From NCBI RefSeq assembly GCF_005239225.2, contig NC_133293.1:17328333-17392332 (forward strand): a DNA stretch of 64,000 nt. Reading direction: 5' to 3'. Origin of the DNA: Populus alba. Taxonomy: Eukaryota > Streptophyta > Magnoliopsida > Malpighiales > Salicaceae. Shown piece by piece: positions 11,569 to 24,600 of the stretch. Made by a program: the position numbers and the translations under genes. Below the pieces are notes generated by a model. That model searched no databases. It was not told the origin of the DNA and was given only the letters and a program-made list of their open reading frames with translations. Every line of letters starts with the position of its first letter. Positions within the stretch are counted from its first letter, which is position 1.

Positions 11569-12985
11569 ATGGGAAAGTCACTTCCTTCCACGGGCAAACT
11601 CCTGGAACTCTCCAAAATAGTCTCTTCACACAAACCAAGACACAAAAGAAGCATCGTACCCGTTGTTCCATCGCGGCCGAGTGAGGTCCGGGTTGACTCG
11701 GAGCGATTGAAGGTGAAAAAGATGGAAGAAAGTTCTCTTATTTTGAATGGCCAAAAACGGGTGCCATTAGGTCAGGTTGTCTCTGATTGTGCTAAAAGAT
11801 GGTTTGAAGATACACTAAAGGAAGCAAAGACTGGTGACATTTCCATGCAAGTTCTTGTGGGTCAGATGTATTTTAATGGCTATGGCGTCCCTAAAGATGT
11901 TGAAAAGGTTTAATCTGTTTTTTTCTTTGAGCGCTTATTTTTTGGTTCTTTATGTTGTTTTCGTTTCTGGGTTTTCCTTGTTTACTTTAATTTTATTGTT
12001 ACTAGCGTTGTATTGTGTTCTAGGGTTGTAGGACACAGCCATTGATTTGCCATTTCAAGGTTTTTGTGAGTTGTAAATTAGAAAATATTGGATTTTGAGT
12101 GTTAATGCTGCCTTTGGTTTTAAACAAGGGAAAACACAATTCGGATCAGGTTGCTGGTATTTCTTTTCCATAACAATTGGGCTGTGCAGATTACACGGTA
12201 TTCCGAGGCTTCTATGTTTGTTTGTTTGCCGAGGAAATTAGGAATATGAACAGAAGTTAGAGCTTTAATATTTTATAGTCCCTATTGCTGTTGTTTATAG
12301 ATTCTTCTCTTTGCAGTTAGCAGTCAGATTGGGGGATGGTAAATACAATTTTGATTTTTGGGAGGTCACTGAAAGCCTGATGGATATCAGAAATTTGCGT
12401 TTTAAATTGGCAATTAGAACTGTGAACTATGCTAGATTTTCTCAATTTAGATTAATCTCCTTCGTGATTGATTTTTGAGTTTAGGGTTGGAAAACATCTT
12501 CTTAGAATCATTCGTTTCTAACTGTTACACAATACCAAAGTTTTCATTGTCTCCTATTCAACACGAAAGAGTGTTTAGTGATGTATTTTCAGTGTGACAG
12601 TCTCATAGTATGTATAGGATAAAGGCTTTTCATTTCATTGCTAATCCTACATTCCTACCAGCGATTCTGAGCCTTCCATTTGTTAATTTATCTGCCCAGT
12701 CGTCTCAGTCGTCAGTTTTGTATTTCCTCTCTTTATCTTTTTGGTTGTGATTTTGCCATTCTAAATGGTCTATATAAAATCGTGTTTAAGGGAAGTGCTT
12801 GGATTAGTAGAGCTTCAAAACGTCGAGCTTCAGTATGGAAAGTAAGCAATAAACGTCCAGGTACATGCTCTCTCTCTTCTCAGTGGTATTCTAGGGAATG
12901 GCTCCGTTTGTCTTACTTGACTTTTATTTGGACTTCTTTAGGTTATAATGGAAGTGACTCAGATTCAGAGGATGACAGGAAATAA
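11569..12985 (+). CDS. Small Sel1-like repeat protein, 3 exons
   Basis: Exons 11569-11907, 12791-12860 and 12942-12985 join into 150 aa (phase 0, then phase 1). The start MGKSLPSTGKLLELSKIV and the Lys/Arg-rich segment that follows resemble a conserved small plant protein of unknown role. Residues about 75-125 form one Sel1-like (TPR-related) repeat: AKRWFEDTLKEAKTGD, VGQMYFNGYGVPKDVEKGSAW, ISRASKR. The protein ends in an acidic tail SDSDSEDDRK. Sel1 repeats bind proteins, so an adaptor role is plausible, but no partner is visible. Introns are 883 and 81 nt with GT donors and AG acceptors. A 101-codon open frame over the last two exons is an artefact of reading through the introns. Confidence 0.82.
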
Positions 12986-14869
12986 GATCAAACTTTTTAA
13001 GTCCTGGCAAAATCACAAATGAGAACACCTGGTGAATTTCTACCCTTGTTGCTGCTGATTTACTAAGTTCTTGTTTTTGATTGATTCTATTTCCATTTTC
13101 CCTCCATGCAGTGGTAGAAACTCATCCTTGGTACCGGTTCGCTTAAGAAAATTAACCATTACTGGATGCATAATAACAAGTTCTAAATTTTATGGCATGC
13201 TAAATAATGATGGGTCATGTTCAGCTTCAATGGAAGCTCTTGCCATGCAGCTGTTTTGTTCATTCCTGGGAAAGCGTGAGAAGCACTGTGTTTATTCCAT
13301 TGTTGCTTTGAAAATCACAAATTAGTCGAAAAGTTCCTGAAGTAACGCCATAGTGCTTAGGATTAGGTGGTTTTAGGAGTAAATATCAACTGCTATGAAG
13401 TTGCCTTGAGGAATTAGGATATCTACTGGACTGGTATATCGCCTTTAAAACCAGTGCCAGGAAACAGAACAGCTTCTACTCTATCACGTTTCCTAATCCT
13501 CCTTCCACGCATTGGATACCATATTAAAAAAACTTTTCTTTCTATGAATACTACAAGACGCCAACTGAATCTTAGAGTTCCCTCCTGACCCCTGCTATGA
13601 TGATCTATCTCCATAATGTTTGCTTTATTTTCCCAAGTTCTTAATCTTAAGCTGAACTGTGAAACAGCTTTCCAGTATTTATTTTGACCTATTGTACTCC
13701 TTTACGCCATTGTTTCTATCTGATATTATTTTTTACTGGCAAATAAAGACAAATAGAGATGATGCTGGGTAGATCCAGGAAAAGTGAGGAATTTCTGACT
13801 GTTGAATCTTTGCTCATTCATGAGGATAAGTAAATTTTGCTGACATTTGATGTATCTTAGATATATGAATGCATATTCAGGTCCCTATCAATCTATTCTT
13901 TACTGACTTGATGAACGTGGCTGTGATTACCTGACATAACTCCTTTTGAATTGCACCAACATTAATCATCTCAATGTTTTTGCATCTTCTTAATCACAAA
14001 CCATCCTGTTACAGCCCTTGGCATTGTCCTTGGATAAAGTTTCTGTCTGTCTTTTTATATCATGCTGAATTGGCCTGCCTATCCATCACTAGTTTGCGGT
14101 GATTGTGAATTTCATCTTGTTATCAACAGCTTGTAGTGATTCTAAACAGTCAATGGTGTTTCCTAGAAGAATGGTTGAGAGAAGCTTTAATCACCCTTTA
14201 ATATCAGCAAAAGAGAATATAATTGCTGAGCATGCCGTTGTAAAACTTAAAGTGGCAACCTGTTGAGAGCCCTTTACTCAACTGCTGAAATGGCTAGTTT
14301 GGGCTGTACATTGAACTCTAGTTTTTATGAGAATTTTATCAGTAAGCCATGAAATATGTTTGGGAGGGATTGAGCTGTGCAATGCTTTAAGGTGGAAAGA
14401 TCTGGGAGGATGAACAAATGAAATATTGTTAGGTAGGAATGGCTGGCTGTTCAGGCTGATGGTCCGCCAGGAGAAGAAAATCGGAAACTGAAAAGATATA
14501 AAACTATTAATGGTGGTTTGCATTTCATGAATGGATTTTAGCAAGTTGTGAAGAGCTTCCATACTAAATTGCGTTTATCGTTTTTTGCAGTGTCTTATTC
14601 GGCTGCATTGTCTCTTTGGAAGTCCAGATGCTGATGAAATCTTTTGCGTCATTTGATTCAGTTTTTTTGTTTTGTATCACCCAACTCTAGGTATGTTTTC
14701 TGAGTTGCAATGGTGTTTTTGCATTTGAAATTTTGGGCAATGATACCTTAATTTCCAGACTAGTTTTAGAAATAACTAGTATATTAGTTCGTGCTCTGCA
14801 GCGGGTCAATATTAATTTTTTTAAAAAATATGAAAAGTTTAGATAATGTTTTTAGAGCTTTGGGTCTAA

Positions 14870-14960
14870 CAGTCATGCTAGATCCAAGGGCCATGGGTCT
14901 GGCATGAAACATGGGTGCTAGACCCAAGAAGCGTGGGTGCTAGATCTAAGGCACTTGAGT
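14870..14960. repeat. Diverged 'agacccaag' word repeat
   Basis: Degenerate near-repeats of ctagacccaag(a)gcgtgggt and ctagatctaaggcacttgag occur here. Similar words recur near 15340-15395 and 19605-19760. It looks like a decayed low-complexity repeat family. Confidence 0.4.
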
Positions 14961-15661
14961 TTTGTAAAAACGTTAAATGAAAGCTATTTTTTTTGTTTTT
15001 TCTGAGACTAAAGGCATTATTGTATTGCACATGAAAATTTAAAAAAAAAGACCTAAAATACCCTTTTTTAGTAGCCTATTATTTTTTTATCTTTAGGGCA
15101 AAAAAGTATTTTTATTGTTATGAATATTGTGAAAAATCAAGAAAGCTATTGGTTAATAGTTCTTTTTTTTTTTTTTTTACTCTGGGGGTAAAAGAGTACT
15201 TTAACTATGTTAAAAATTAAAAAAGACACACATACTGCCAAACAATCTTCTAATAACCACCGAGCTTGATGAAAAGATCCAAATACTCCTAAATTAAAGG
15301 CTTAAATTTAAGTCGCTAAAGGATAAAAGAGTAAGGTCTGGGAGCCATGTTGACCCAAGTGACTTGGGTTTGGAAGTTATGTTAGACTCAAGTAAACAAC
15401 AAATAAAAAGATGACAACTATTTATTTTAGTTGTCAGAAGAGAGAAAAGAAAAAAAAAACACAAACAAGTGATCAACAACAGCAATTCAACCATAATATG
15501 TATAAACGTGTTATATAATGTAGAATAAGACATGGTTGTGCATCCTATGAGACAGCGGATTATAAAATTTAATCATTTGAAGGCATTTTTCACACGCAAA
15601 AATAAAAAATACGACGTGACAATTCTAAAATACCCCTTCATGCTCCTCAAAATTACATATC

Positions 15662-15719
15662 AGTGAAATAATGTGTCTAGAACTATAGTGAAATAATGTG
15701 TCTAGAACTATAGTGAAAT
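15662..15719. repeat. 25-bp tandem repeat, 2.3 copies
   Basis: Two identical 25-bp units (15662-15686 and 15687-15711, starting agtgaaataatgtgtctaga) are followed by 8 bases of a third. Confidence 0.9.
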
Positions 15720-16260
15720 CCCCCGCACTATTTAGCTTTCTAGCTTTCTTTATAATTTCACCTCTCTTTTACTCTTTACCTTTACCACGAGCAGTTTAGC
15801 AGCACGTGGAAATGAAGAGGATGCTCTAAAGGTCTCGCTTGGAAACATCTTCGACTATGTATTTATTTGGAAAAAGTTTTGCACTTTTTGTTAACTGGTA
15901 AATCCTTGTCGTTGGGTACATGGTCCTTGGGGCGTGGACAAAGACAGGAATAATGCATTTATAAACTGTTCCTCTGATATTTTCTCTTACCCATATGCAA
16001 TGATCATCAAACATTCATGGTTTTAGCATCTAGGTGCGGAGATATAGCTTACTGGCTTCAATGGCATTTTCAATCCAACTCTAAATTACAAAAACTCTAG
16101 TATTAAGTATAAATTTGGGCATAATTTCCAGACACCTTCTGAGCTGATGCTGGGTGCAACTTATGGGTTAATATATCCCGGTCTGGGTTATGCCTGCTTA
16201 CGTGGTCGATGCAGACAAAAACAAAAGGTCACTTGTCTGGACGGGTTAATGAGGACAATG

Positions 16261-18110
16261 CTATCTGCCTTCACGTCTGTCCTTTCTCCATTCCCATGGC
16301 ATCTCAGGGTTTGATGAAGCCCATAACCCTACACGCTTTGCTCGAGCCTCCTTTTCCCACTAATAAGATACATACAATAATTAAGACTGCGAAGAATTTA
16401 TAGTGCGGGAGTTTGCAAAGAACAATGGTTACTTACTGTTTCTAGTTCCAAGCGTTTATCATATGCAGTATAATGCCATGCAAGACCCTTCTTGAGCATC
16501 ACTTCCTGTTACACACAGATTTTAGAAAATTCTTACGCTACTAGTAAATCATATAAAGATCAATTCAAGAAAATGGAGGCACCACCTGTACAAACAGTCC
16601 ATTGCAATATATATCACCTACACAGCGGCGATAACGATCTTCTCCATAGACAAAGACTCTCAAACACTTGCCCTGAACAAGGTTAGCTAGCTCCTCTTTC
16701 GCCTCTTTCCCATATGGCATTGAACTCTCAGGTGCATCTATGCCCCTGCATTTTTTCCAGTCGAAAGTCATTAACCTCTGCAATACATAAGCCTAATTAG
16801 GGACCGAATCCTACAAGGAGCAGATGTCACCTTAATCGAATGCGATACTTTCGAGCAAGAATCTCCTCATTTTGAACATTTATTACCCTGCGCACGCAAA
16901 CGAATTATTTGAAACGAATTTGTCACCCCGAGGATTAATTTAACAAAATTTATACAGGGGAAATCAGATAACCAACCGATACCCTGCTTCAACGATTTTT
17001 TTTTGAAGTGCGTCTGCCTTCCCATAGTTCCTCTCCGCACGAGCTTTTGATCTTTGAACAGCTGCCATATGAACTTCCCCTGGAACAGAAGATGACTCCC
17101 TGGTGTCGGTCGTGCTAACATAAACTGTTATGGTATCTCCATCAGCTACAGCTTTGGGATCCACCTGGGTTAATTAATTCAAATGGTTTTATCACATCAA
17201 ACTAACTAGATTGTAAATAAATTTAAAGTTTGATCAAAAGGGTTATTGCAATAATTAACTGGTAAAGTTTGCATCTCGAACTTGACCCCTTGAGGCAATG
17301 ATGTTGGTCCCCCAGCAGAAACTTGAGCAAGAGGATGCGGAAGTTGGAGACCGTAGAAAGCCAATAAACCCTGCAAGGAAAAACAGGAACGATCATTTTG
17401 CATTAAACCTACCCCGATGTAGTAAGCATTCTGCACTCCGACAGGTCTAATGCTGAAATTGGTTTTCAATTAGTACCTCAACATCTGCCTTTAGGTGTCT
17501 CTTCAAGGTCTGAACAACAAGCCTGGCAACTTCTTCGGGTGTTTCTGGTTGGGGTTTTGCTTCTTTCCATGCCTCCAACAACTTTCTATACCTTTTAAAG
17601 TCCAAAATTCAGATAAACTATATATCACTACATGCTTGTAACTTTACAGAGAATTACAGATTGTTTTATAATTGTTACCAATTAGCTTGAGCCTTCTTGG
17701 ATGAGACCACATGCTTATCAAGTCCTTCTGGGACCTTAAGAAAACAAAAAAACAGAAGACACTCAACTCTGAAGATCATGAAATTATGCTGAACCATAAC
17801 ATGATAAAAAAAAAAAAAAAAACATAAACTCAAAAAAGTTCCATGATCACTCAGATTGACTATGACCAAGAATTTAATTGTACCATAAGCAGAGTCAAAC
17901 ATTGCCAGAAACAGCCAAAAAATGAGAAAAGTTTAAATTCAGAGCAAGAAAGAATACCTGGGAGGTGATTTCAAAGTGAAACAAATCACGAGCAAGAGCT
18001 GAAACACCAACTGTTGCTGCTGATACACCGTGGGGTCCCAATGAATCAGAGTCCCCAGCTGTTGTTGGTTTGCAGCAATGCCCATAGAGGAACCTCAAGG
18101 CATTTCCCAT
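16261..18110 (-). CDS. Ca2+-dependent, membrane-anchored staphylococcal-nuclease-like nuclease (CAN type), 9 exons
   Basis: Exons are complement(17958-18110), (17679-17734), (17477-17591), (17260-17370), (16977-17164), (16831-16887), (16586-16745), (16437-16505) and (16261-16359), giving 335 aa. Known CAN proteins are plasma-membrane nucleases that cut DNA and RNA with Ca2+. The N-terminus [15 protein letters not shown] carries Gly2 for myristoylation and Cys12/Cys13 for palmitoylation. The nuclease domain has [19 protein letters not shown] (Arg and Asp of the active site), [11 protein letters not shown] (Glu) and [11 protein letters not shown] (Arg), so the catalytic set looks complete. The C-terminus [15 protein letters not shown] is typical of the family. 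All junctions have GT/AG borders and stay in frame. The start is the ATG at 18110 because it gives the myristoylation signal. Confidence 0.92.
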
Positions 18111-20239
18111 TTTCAATTTAAGATTTGTTTTCTATAAAAAGAAGCTTAATTTGTCAACAAAGTGAAGGATTGAAGCAAAGAAAAGCGCTCCTTCAACGTT
18201 TTCGTTGAGAAGGAAAGAGAGGGGAAGGAGAAATATTTAGGCGAGGGTGGAGTAGATTTATGGGCAGGAATCCTGAGCGAGTAATTAACGAATAGGAAGG
18301 AAGAAGAACACGTAGCAGTATTTGATTTGTTAACGGGACAAGATAATGTAAAGTGGAGGTGAGGAACTTTTACAAGCAACGCTGAAACCATGCACTCCTA
18401 GGAGACGGCACTTCAATTTCTCTCAATAAAAAAAAAAAACCTCTAGTCTATTTGGTTCCTAATCTATATACTCATTATCTATGGAGTCCCAAACTTATTA
18501 ATTTTACCAATTTGATCCCGAACATTTGAAAACAAATTCTCAGTCAAGTCCTTTTATTAATATATAAATTATAATTTTAACAAAAAAAAACTATAAATTG
18601 ATATCGTCTCAATATATAAATTATAATTTTAACAAAAATTTTAAATGTTCATTAACTTTTCTATAAATTTTTATTCAAATCAATATGTTTTGGTGCAGAA
18701 ATAGATTTAAAATATTTAAAAAAAATTAAAAAGATTCGATTGTGAAATATACGAGATCTTGGGATTTTATTAAAATAAATTTATAGATTTGAGATGCTAT
18801 GAGAATGATTATAATTAGATTTGAGTCTAAAATAAGGATTATATATATATAATCAAGCTCTTGATCTCCAACATTTCAGTGTTTCTTTGCATTTATATGG
18901 TAGTAAAAATTACGTTGGATGCCACCGCAAACGTTGCGGACCGGATATTTGATGGGAGCGGGCATTTTCTTCCGCTCTCCGAAATGCCGTTACATGACAG
19001 TGCAAAATTCGGTGTCAGCTTCTTCTTTTTTCTAATAACTGGTATTTTTTTATAGCTCACAAAATGTTTTTTTTTTTTACTGGACTTCAATATTACTTTT
19101 TGGTCAGAAAAACATGATAAATAAAATAGTGCAAAATTCGGTGTAATCTGCAACTTTGATTTTGCTTGTATTATAAACAGAATTCAATCATTTCTCCTGG
19201 AACAAGTTCTTAAACAGTAGAAACAGGATTTATTTTTGAATTTCACTAATTTTTGAATAACAAAAACCAAACTGAACTGAAATGAAATTAGTCAATTTAA
19301 ATCAATGTCGGTTTTAAATTTTAAAAAATAATAATTTTAGTTTGGCTAATTTTTCCATGTAAAAACTAAATCAAACTAAGAATAATTATTTTTGTTTTAA
19401 AATAAATGTTACTCGTGCTATAGGTTGTCAAATTATTCATTGATAATTGTTGTCCTCCAATCTAACTAACTATAATTTGGGGAATGCTTTAAAATAAATA
19501 TATATATATATATATGAAAAATGTTATTACTGTTGAAAAAACATAAAAATAATTTAAATAATAAAATCAATTATTATTATTGTTGTTGTTATTATTGTTA
19601 CTAACCTGGGTTAGACATTCTCTTCTAGACCCAAGAAACTTGGGGCTGGAAAGGGGTGTCTCATCCAAGTTACTTGGGTATGACATGAAAGCAGATCTAA
19701 ATCATTTGGGCGCTAAAACCCTGCTGGAACTAGAGCTTCGGGGTTTGGTGTCAGAACTCAAGGTTCGCAAGTCTTAGATTTTCAAATATTATTATTTTTA
19801 TTATAAATATTATTTTATTATAATTAATATTATTAATAAAATAATTAATAAATTTTTAAAAAAACTATTATCAATATTGAAAAAACAACCATATAGATTT
19901 TATTTGATAGGTAAAATTATTATTATTATTATTATCACTAATAAATTAAAAAAATATATTATTATTATCAAAGAAAAACATAAATTTTTTAAAAGATTAA
20001 AAATTATTAAATTTAGACAAACAAATTAAATATTATTATTAATATTATGTGATGTAGTAGACTCAATGTTTTTAGGTTTGGTATTACAGTCCTATCCAAT
20101 ACTCTTAAATTTAATATCTTTTTAATAGTTTTTATAAAAATAAAAAAAGTCAACTGGCGGGTGCTAGCTAAGTATATATACGCATGGAAAACAGGATAAG
20201 AAGCAAAAGCCACAAAAGCATTTAGATCAGGAAGAATCA
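18111..20239. other. Intergenic DNA between the CAN gene and the first UGT
   Basis: The left side holds the CAN 5' UTR and promoter (reading left). A 17-bp direct repeat (agtgcaaaattcggtgt) occurs at 18999-19015 and 19128-19144. A diverged 'agacccaag' repeat is at 19605-19760. From about 19780 to 20060 the DNA is ATT-rich. The last 90 bases match the proximal leaders of the two other UGT copies. Confidence 0.55.
19605..19760. repeat. Diverged 'agacccaag' word repeat, second block
   Basis: Words such as ctagacccaagaaacttggg and catccaagttacttgggtat resemble those at 14870-14960 and 15340-15395. No ends or coding potential are visible. Confidence 0.4.
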
Positions 20240-21673
20240 ATGGATGAACCTGGCGAGCTCCACATAGCCATGTTCCCATGGCTTGCTTTCGGTCATATAA
20301 TCCCATTTCTAGAGCTCGCCAAGCTAATAGCTCAAAGGGGTCACAAGATCTCCTTTATATCTACTCCACGAAACATCCAGCGTTTACCATCTATACCTCC
20401 AAATTTAACACCACGAATGAATTTCGTGAGCCTTGCTTTACCCCATGTAGAAAATCTCCCAAACAACGCAGAGGCCACCGCAGACTTGCCTTTCGACAAA
20501 ATTCCATACCTAAAGGAAGCCTATGACAGGCTCCAAGATTCTCTATTTCACTTCTTACATTCTTCTTCTCCAGACTGGATCATCTTTGATTTCGCTCCCT
20601 ACTGGTTGCCTGAGATAGCGACCAAGCTTGGGATCTCTGGTGTTCTCTTTAGCATTTTTGGTGCATGGACCATATCCTTCGCCGGACCATCATACTCAGC
20701 AATGCTCAACGGCGACGATCCAAGGACCGAACCGCAGCACTTCACGGTCCCTCCAAAGTGGGTCACATTTCCCTCCAAAGTGGCATTTCGCATCCATGAA
20801 GCTAAGCGGTTTTTTGATCACATAGAAGTGAACAGTTCAGGTGTCACTGATATATTTCGTTTGGGATCCGTGCTTGCTGGCTGCGATGTTATAGCCATAA
20901 GGAGCTGCTTAGAGCTAGAGGCTGATTTCTTAAGACTCGTGGAAGACCTTCACTGTAAGCCTGTAATCCCAGTAGGCCTACTGCCATCATCTGCTCAGTT
21001 TAGCGAGGGCGGGGTGGATGAAAAGTGGGTTACGATCAGGGAGTGGCTAGACAAGCAAACCCAAGGATCTGTGGTTTACATAGCGTTTGGAAGCGAGTTA
21101 ACAATGAATCAAAATGAAATAACTGAATTGGCTCTCGGGTTAGAGTTATCAGGTCTGCCTTTCTTTTGGGCTTTTAGGAACCGGGATGACTCGGTCAGGT
21201 TACCAGATGGATTTGAGGAACGAGTAAAAGGACGTGGAGTGGTGTGGACGAGCTGGGCACCACAACTAAGGATCATGGCTCACGAATCGGTTGGGGTTTT
21301 TTTGACTCACTGCGGTTACAGCTCAGTTATAGAGGCACTCTCCTTTGGACTTGCTTTGATCATGTTGCCATTCGCTATAGACCAAGGATTAATCGCAAGG
21401 GTTTTTGAAGAGAAGAAGGTTGGGATAGAAGTGCCGAGAGATGAGGAGGACGGGTCGTTTACGAGGAACTCGGTAGCTGAGTCACTCAGGATGGTTGTTG
21501 TTGACAAGGAAGGATCCGCATATAGAGAAAATGCCAAGCAGCAGATGGCAACACTATTTGGAGATGAGACTATCAGCGATCGATGCATGGACCAATTTGT
21601 TGCCTTCTTACGAAGTCATAGAAAATTGCCAGCAGTGATTGACAATGACCTGCCCACGCACGCGCCAAACTGA
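20240..21673 (+). CDS. UDP-glycosyltransferase, UGT91-like, copy 1
   Basis: A single-exon family-1 glycosyltransferase of 477 aa that transfers a sugar from a UDP-sugar to a small acceptor in the cytosol. The acceptor cannot be read from sequence; UGT91 relatives act on flavonoid glycosides and other metabolites. The likely catalytic His is His19 (WLAFGHIIP), with the partner Asp near Asp117 (IIFDFAPYW). The PSPG sugar-binding box runs about residues 339-382 from [14 protein letters not shown] to the final DQ. Its THCGYSS has Tyr where many UGTs have Trp. Compared with the two other copies, this one has GVFLTHC instead of GGFLTHC and a changed C-terminus ([14 protein letters not shown]) caused by a roughly 58-bp insertion at the stop region. 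Confidence 0.92.
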   Translation: MDEPGELHIAMFPWLAFGHIIPFLELAKLIAQRGHKISFISTPRNIQRLPSIPPNLTPRMNFVSLALPHVENLPNNAEATADLPFDKIPYLKEAYDRLQDSLFHFLHSSSPDWIIFDFAPYWLPEIATKLGISGVLFSIFGAWTISFAGPSYSAMLNGDDPRTEPQHFTVPPKWVTFPSKVAFRIHEAKRFFDHIEVNSSGVTDIFRLGSVLAGCDVIAIRSCLELEADFLRLVEDLHCKPVIPVGLLPSSAQFSEGGVDEKWVTIREWLDKQTQGSVVYIAFGSELTMNQNEITELALGLELSGLPFFWAFRNRDDSVRLPDGFEERVKGRGVVWTSWAPQLRIMAHESVGVFLTHCGYSSVIEALSFGLALIMLPFAIDQGLIARVFEEKKVGIEVPRDEEDGSFTRNSVAESLRMVVVDKEGSAYRENAKQQMATLFGDETISDRCMDQFVAFLRSHRKLPAVIDNDLPTHAPN

Positions 21674-21688
21674 CACGCGCCAATGCTA
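21631..21688 (+). repeat. Insertion at the 3' end of UGT copy 1
   Basis: Copies 2 and 3 read directly from aaattgcc through a short ttctga(c/t) stretch into gtgtcatctggtt. Copy 1 instead carries about 58 unrelated, GC-richer bases here. The insert holds a 10-bp direct repeat (cacgcgccaa at 21659 and 21674) and supplies a new stop codon. Confidence 0.7.
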
Positions 21689-24600
21689 GTGTGTCATCTG
21701 GTTCTCGACAAGGTTTTAAGAAAAAAAGTCTGTAGGTTATTGAGTGAAACTAAAATTTGTTTCGAGAAATTTATGTATTATATTATATCTAGATATTTAC
21801 TTTATTAATTATTTTTTAAAAAAAAACTGGAACTTCCAAAAACACAAAGGTACAACAAAATTGAAAGCCATGATTGTCGGCAGGCATGCAGGTCCTGCCG
21901 TCCTGTTGTAGCTAAGATATGTTCGAAGAGAGGGGCCATGGCCCATAGGAAGGAGGACCATGGCTAAGATTCCTTTTGGTTTTCACCTGTCCCCCTCGCT
22001 AATATTCTACTTTCTTCTGAAAAAAGGAATTGCACATTAATCTCATTTCTAATTTCCAGCAAATTTATGCTAATTAAATTTGATATTTTCATTTTGAACA
22101 TTTTAACACTGAAAGATCCACCGATATTTGAAAATTTCCCCTTCTGTTTATCACATAACTTTATCTGGAAAATAAATAGTAAGGTTCACAGAAAGTTAGA
22201 GGAAATTTCTCACCGATTAGTCACCGAAAGAAAGCCTAAACACGTGTTCTGCAATGATTTGCGCAGATCCATTTTTGGCTGCAATAATCTCTGGTGGGTG
22301 GTCATTCACCAGGAAATTTAATGACGAGCGATGGCATTATTGGCATGCCCTACTCAACTATTTCATGAGAAGTGACATCTATGCTTCAAAGGAATAGCTA
22401 CCTGCAACTTGAAGTGCTATAGTTAAATTATTCATGTTTTAAATTTATTTTTTAAAAAATTATTAATTTAAATATTATAATTTTTTAGAGAAATAAATAT
22501 TTATATAATTGTTAATTTTAGAAATTTAAAATATTTAATTTGGTTTTTATTTTTTAAAAAAAATTATTAATTTGAATGTTAATTTTAAAATTTTTAAGAT
22601 ATATAATTATTAATTTCAATATCTTAAAAGATTAGTTAAAATATACTTATAATTATTAAGAGGCCCACAATTACTAAAAAAAAAAAAAACTTCGCAGCAT
22701 CAAATAAGCTTTTTATTCTCTGCGCAGAGCAGAGTCGTTAGGAATTCAGTAATCATTGGAGGGTGGCAGGCTGGCAGCTGAAGTGGAATATCCAGCAGAT
22801 CATTCATGAACCATATCCACGAATTTCAGCATAAAAGAATAATAAAATAAAATGAGTTAAAAAAGGCATAACCTATAATCCAATTATTCAATCAAACTAA
22901 GATCTCATAAGCATGTTGTCAGCAAGCCAACACCGACGAAGATCAAGACCAAGCTCAAGTTAGATTTAAAAGTTATTTGATTTTTTTTTTTTTTCTTAGT
23001 TATTTGATTTTTTTTATTTATTTAGTTTATGCATTATAATGCTAGTTAAATTCTATTACATATGGAACTTTTAATAAGGGTTTTTTTATACAACTGGTAT
23101 AAATATAAGTGTTTAGTTTATTTTTCTGAACTGACTGAGAACAAATTTATTGAGGATGAGAATTTTTTTTAATTATTTTTTTTGATAACTTAAGACTATA
23201 TAATTTTAAGATTCAATAAATTTTATTTCCTTCTTCTCTATGCCTGTCTCTAATCGTGAGCCAAAGCTGTCGCAAATCATCCATTTTGGATAAGAAATGC
23301 AGTATGCCAGACATCAAGCCCTTGGTTTGTGTGTGCTCCGTAGCATGCTAAATCAAACCATTATACGTGTCAACAAAAGTTTTTTTTTTCAAGAGCCCCT
23401 TAATAAAATCAAACTATAAAGCTAAAAGCTCAAAGGTAAAATAACCAATATTGAATAATATATATATATTAAAAAAATACATAAATTTAGATTAATTCAC
23501 TAACCCTAAAAATCATGAGACAAACATAAAGAGGAAAGCAAAAAAAAATAAGCACAAAGATTAATTCCAGCAAAAATTATATGATGAAAGATAAGAGATG
23601 AAATTGAGATTTTTTGAAAAAAAAAAATCAAAATCAATCTATGTTAACTTTTAAAACTCGTAACCTTGATTAAAAGACTGAGATCGACCATATAAAAAGC
23701 AGATTTTAAAAATTACAAAGCAAAATTCTCAACAAAAAAATGTTTAGCGATTAAACTCAAATAAAATATTAATAAAAAATAAAATCAAGTTAACCTGGGA
23801 TCAAGTTAACCCCATGACAAGGAAAGTTAAAAAAAGGAAGCATAAATACCAATATATAAAAAATTAAATTTTAAAGGATAAAATTGAAACTAAATCAAAA
23901 TTAGAAATGGATCTAAAAAAAATGCCAATGAAACTCATGACCTGGCCATAAGGTCATAGCCAACCTCATAAAAATGAAAAACCAATGAAAAAATTTATCA
24001 AAAAAAATATATCAAGGGATTAAATTGGAATCGAAATACAATAAAAAGCATTCAAAACAAAACAACACAACAATAAAAAAAATAAGGATCATCTTTGATA
24101 TAAAAATAAATTTAAATTAAATGTTTAGGGATGAAATTAAAAACAAAAATTAATTAGTAAACAAATAAAAAATATAAAAAAAATAAAAACTAGATTTGAC
24201 ATTAATATCAAATTAAAATAATGACAGAAATAAAATTTTTAAAAAAATCAATAAATAACAAATCAAAACATGTACAATAACAAATTTTAATTTCAAAGAT
24301 ATCAAGGTGGCTTCACCATGCATAATGCAAGAAGACATATGCACCTCATGATTTGTTAATGTCCAATAAACCCTCGCAGAAAGATCAAAATACCCCAGCT
24401 AGTTAGGTATTTGAATTGCTTTTAGAAAGTCAAAAATAATAAAAAAAAAATAGTATTGAATTTGGAATGCTGGTGTGTTTTTGCAGTAAAAAAATTACTT
24501 TTAAAAGTTTTTATTTTTTTAAAAAAACTTATATTTTTTTAACTTTTTAGAATGTTTTGATGTTAAGAATAACTTTTAAAAAATAAAAAAATATTTATTA

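Larger units (their letters stand above)
12986..16260. other. Intergenic DNA, no supported gene
   Basis: The first few hundred bases may hold the 3' UTR of the Sel1-repeat gene. Frames at 13071-13325 and 14278-14562 show no family. A diverged repeat rich in 'agacccaag' words lies at about 14870-14960 and again near 15340-15395. A 25-bp tandem repeat is at 15662-15719. Confidence 0.55.

Noticed and set aside
11436..11654. Minus-strand frames opposite the Sel1-repeat gene start
   Set aside because: Antisense shadow of the real exon and its leader.
12680..12985. 101-codon frame read as a separate gene
   Set aside because: It reads through two introns; only 12791-12860 and 12942-12985 are exons of the Sel1-repeat gene.
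14278..14562. 94-codon open frame (-)
   Set aside because: No family, no start context or neighbours to support it.
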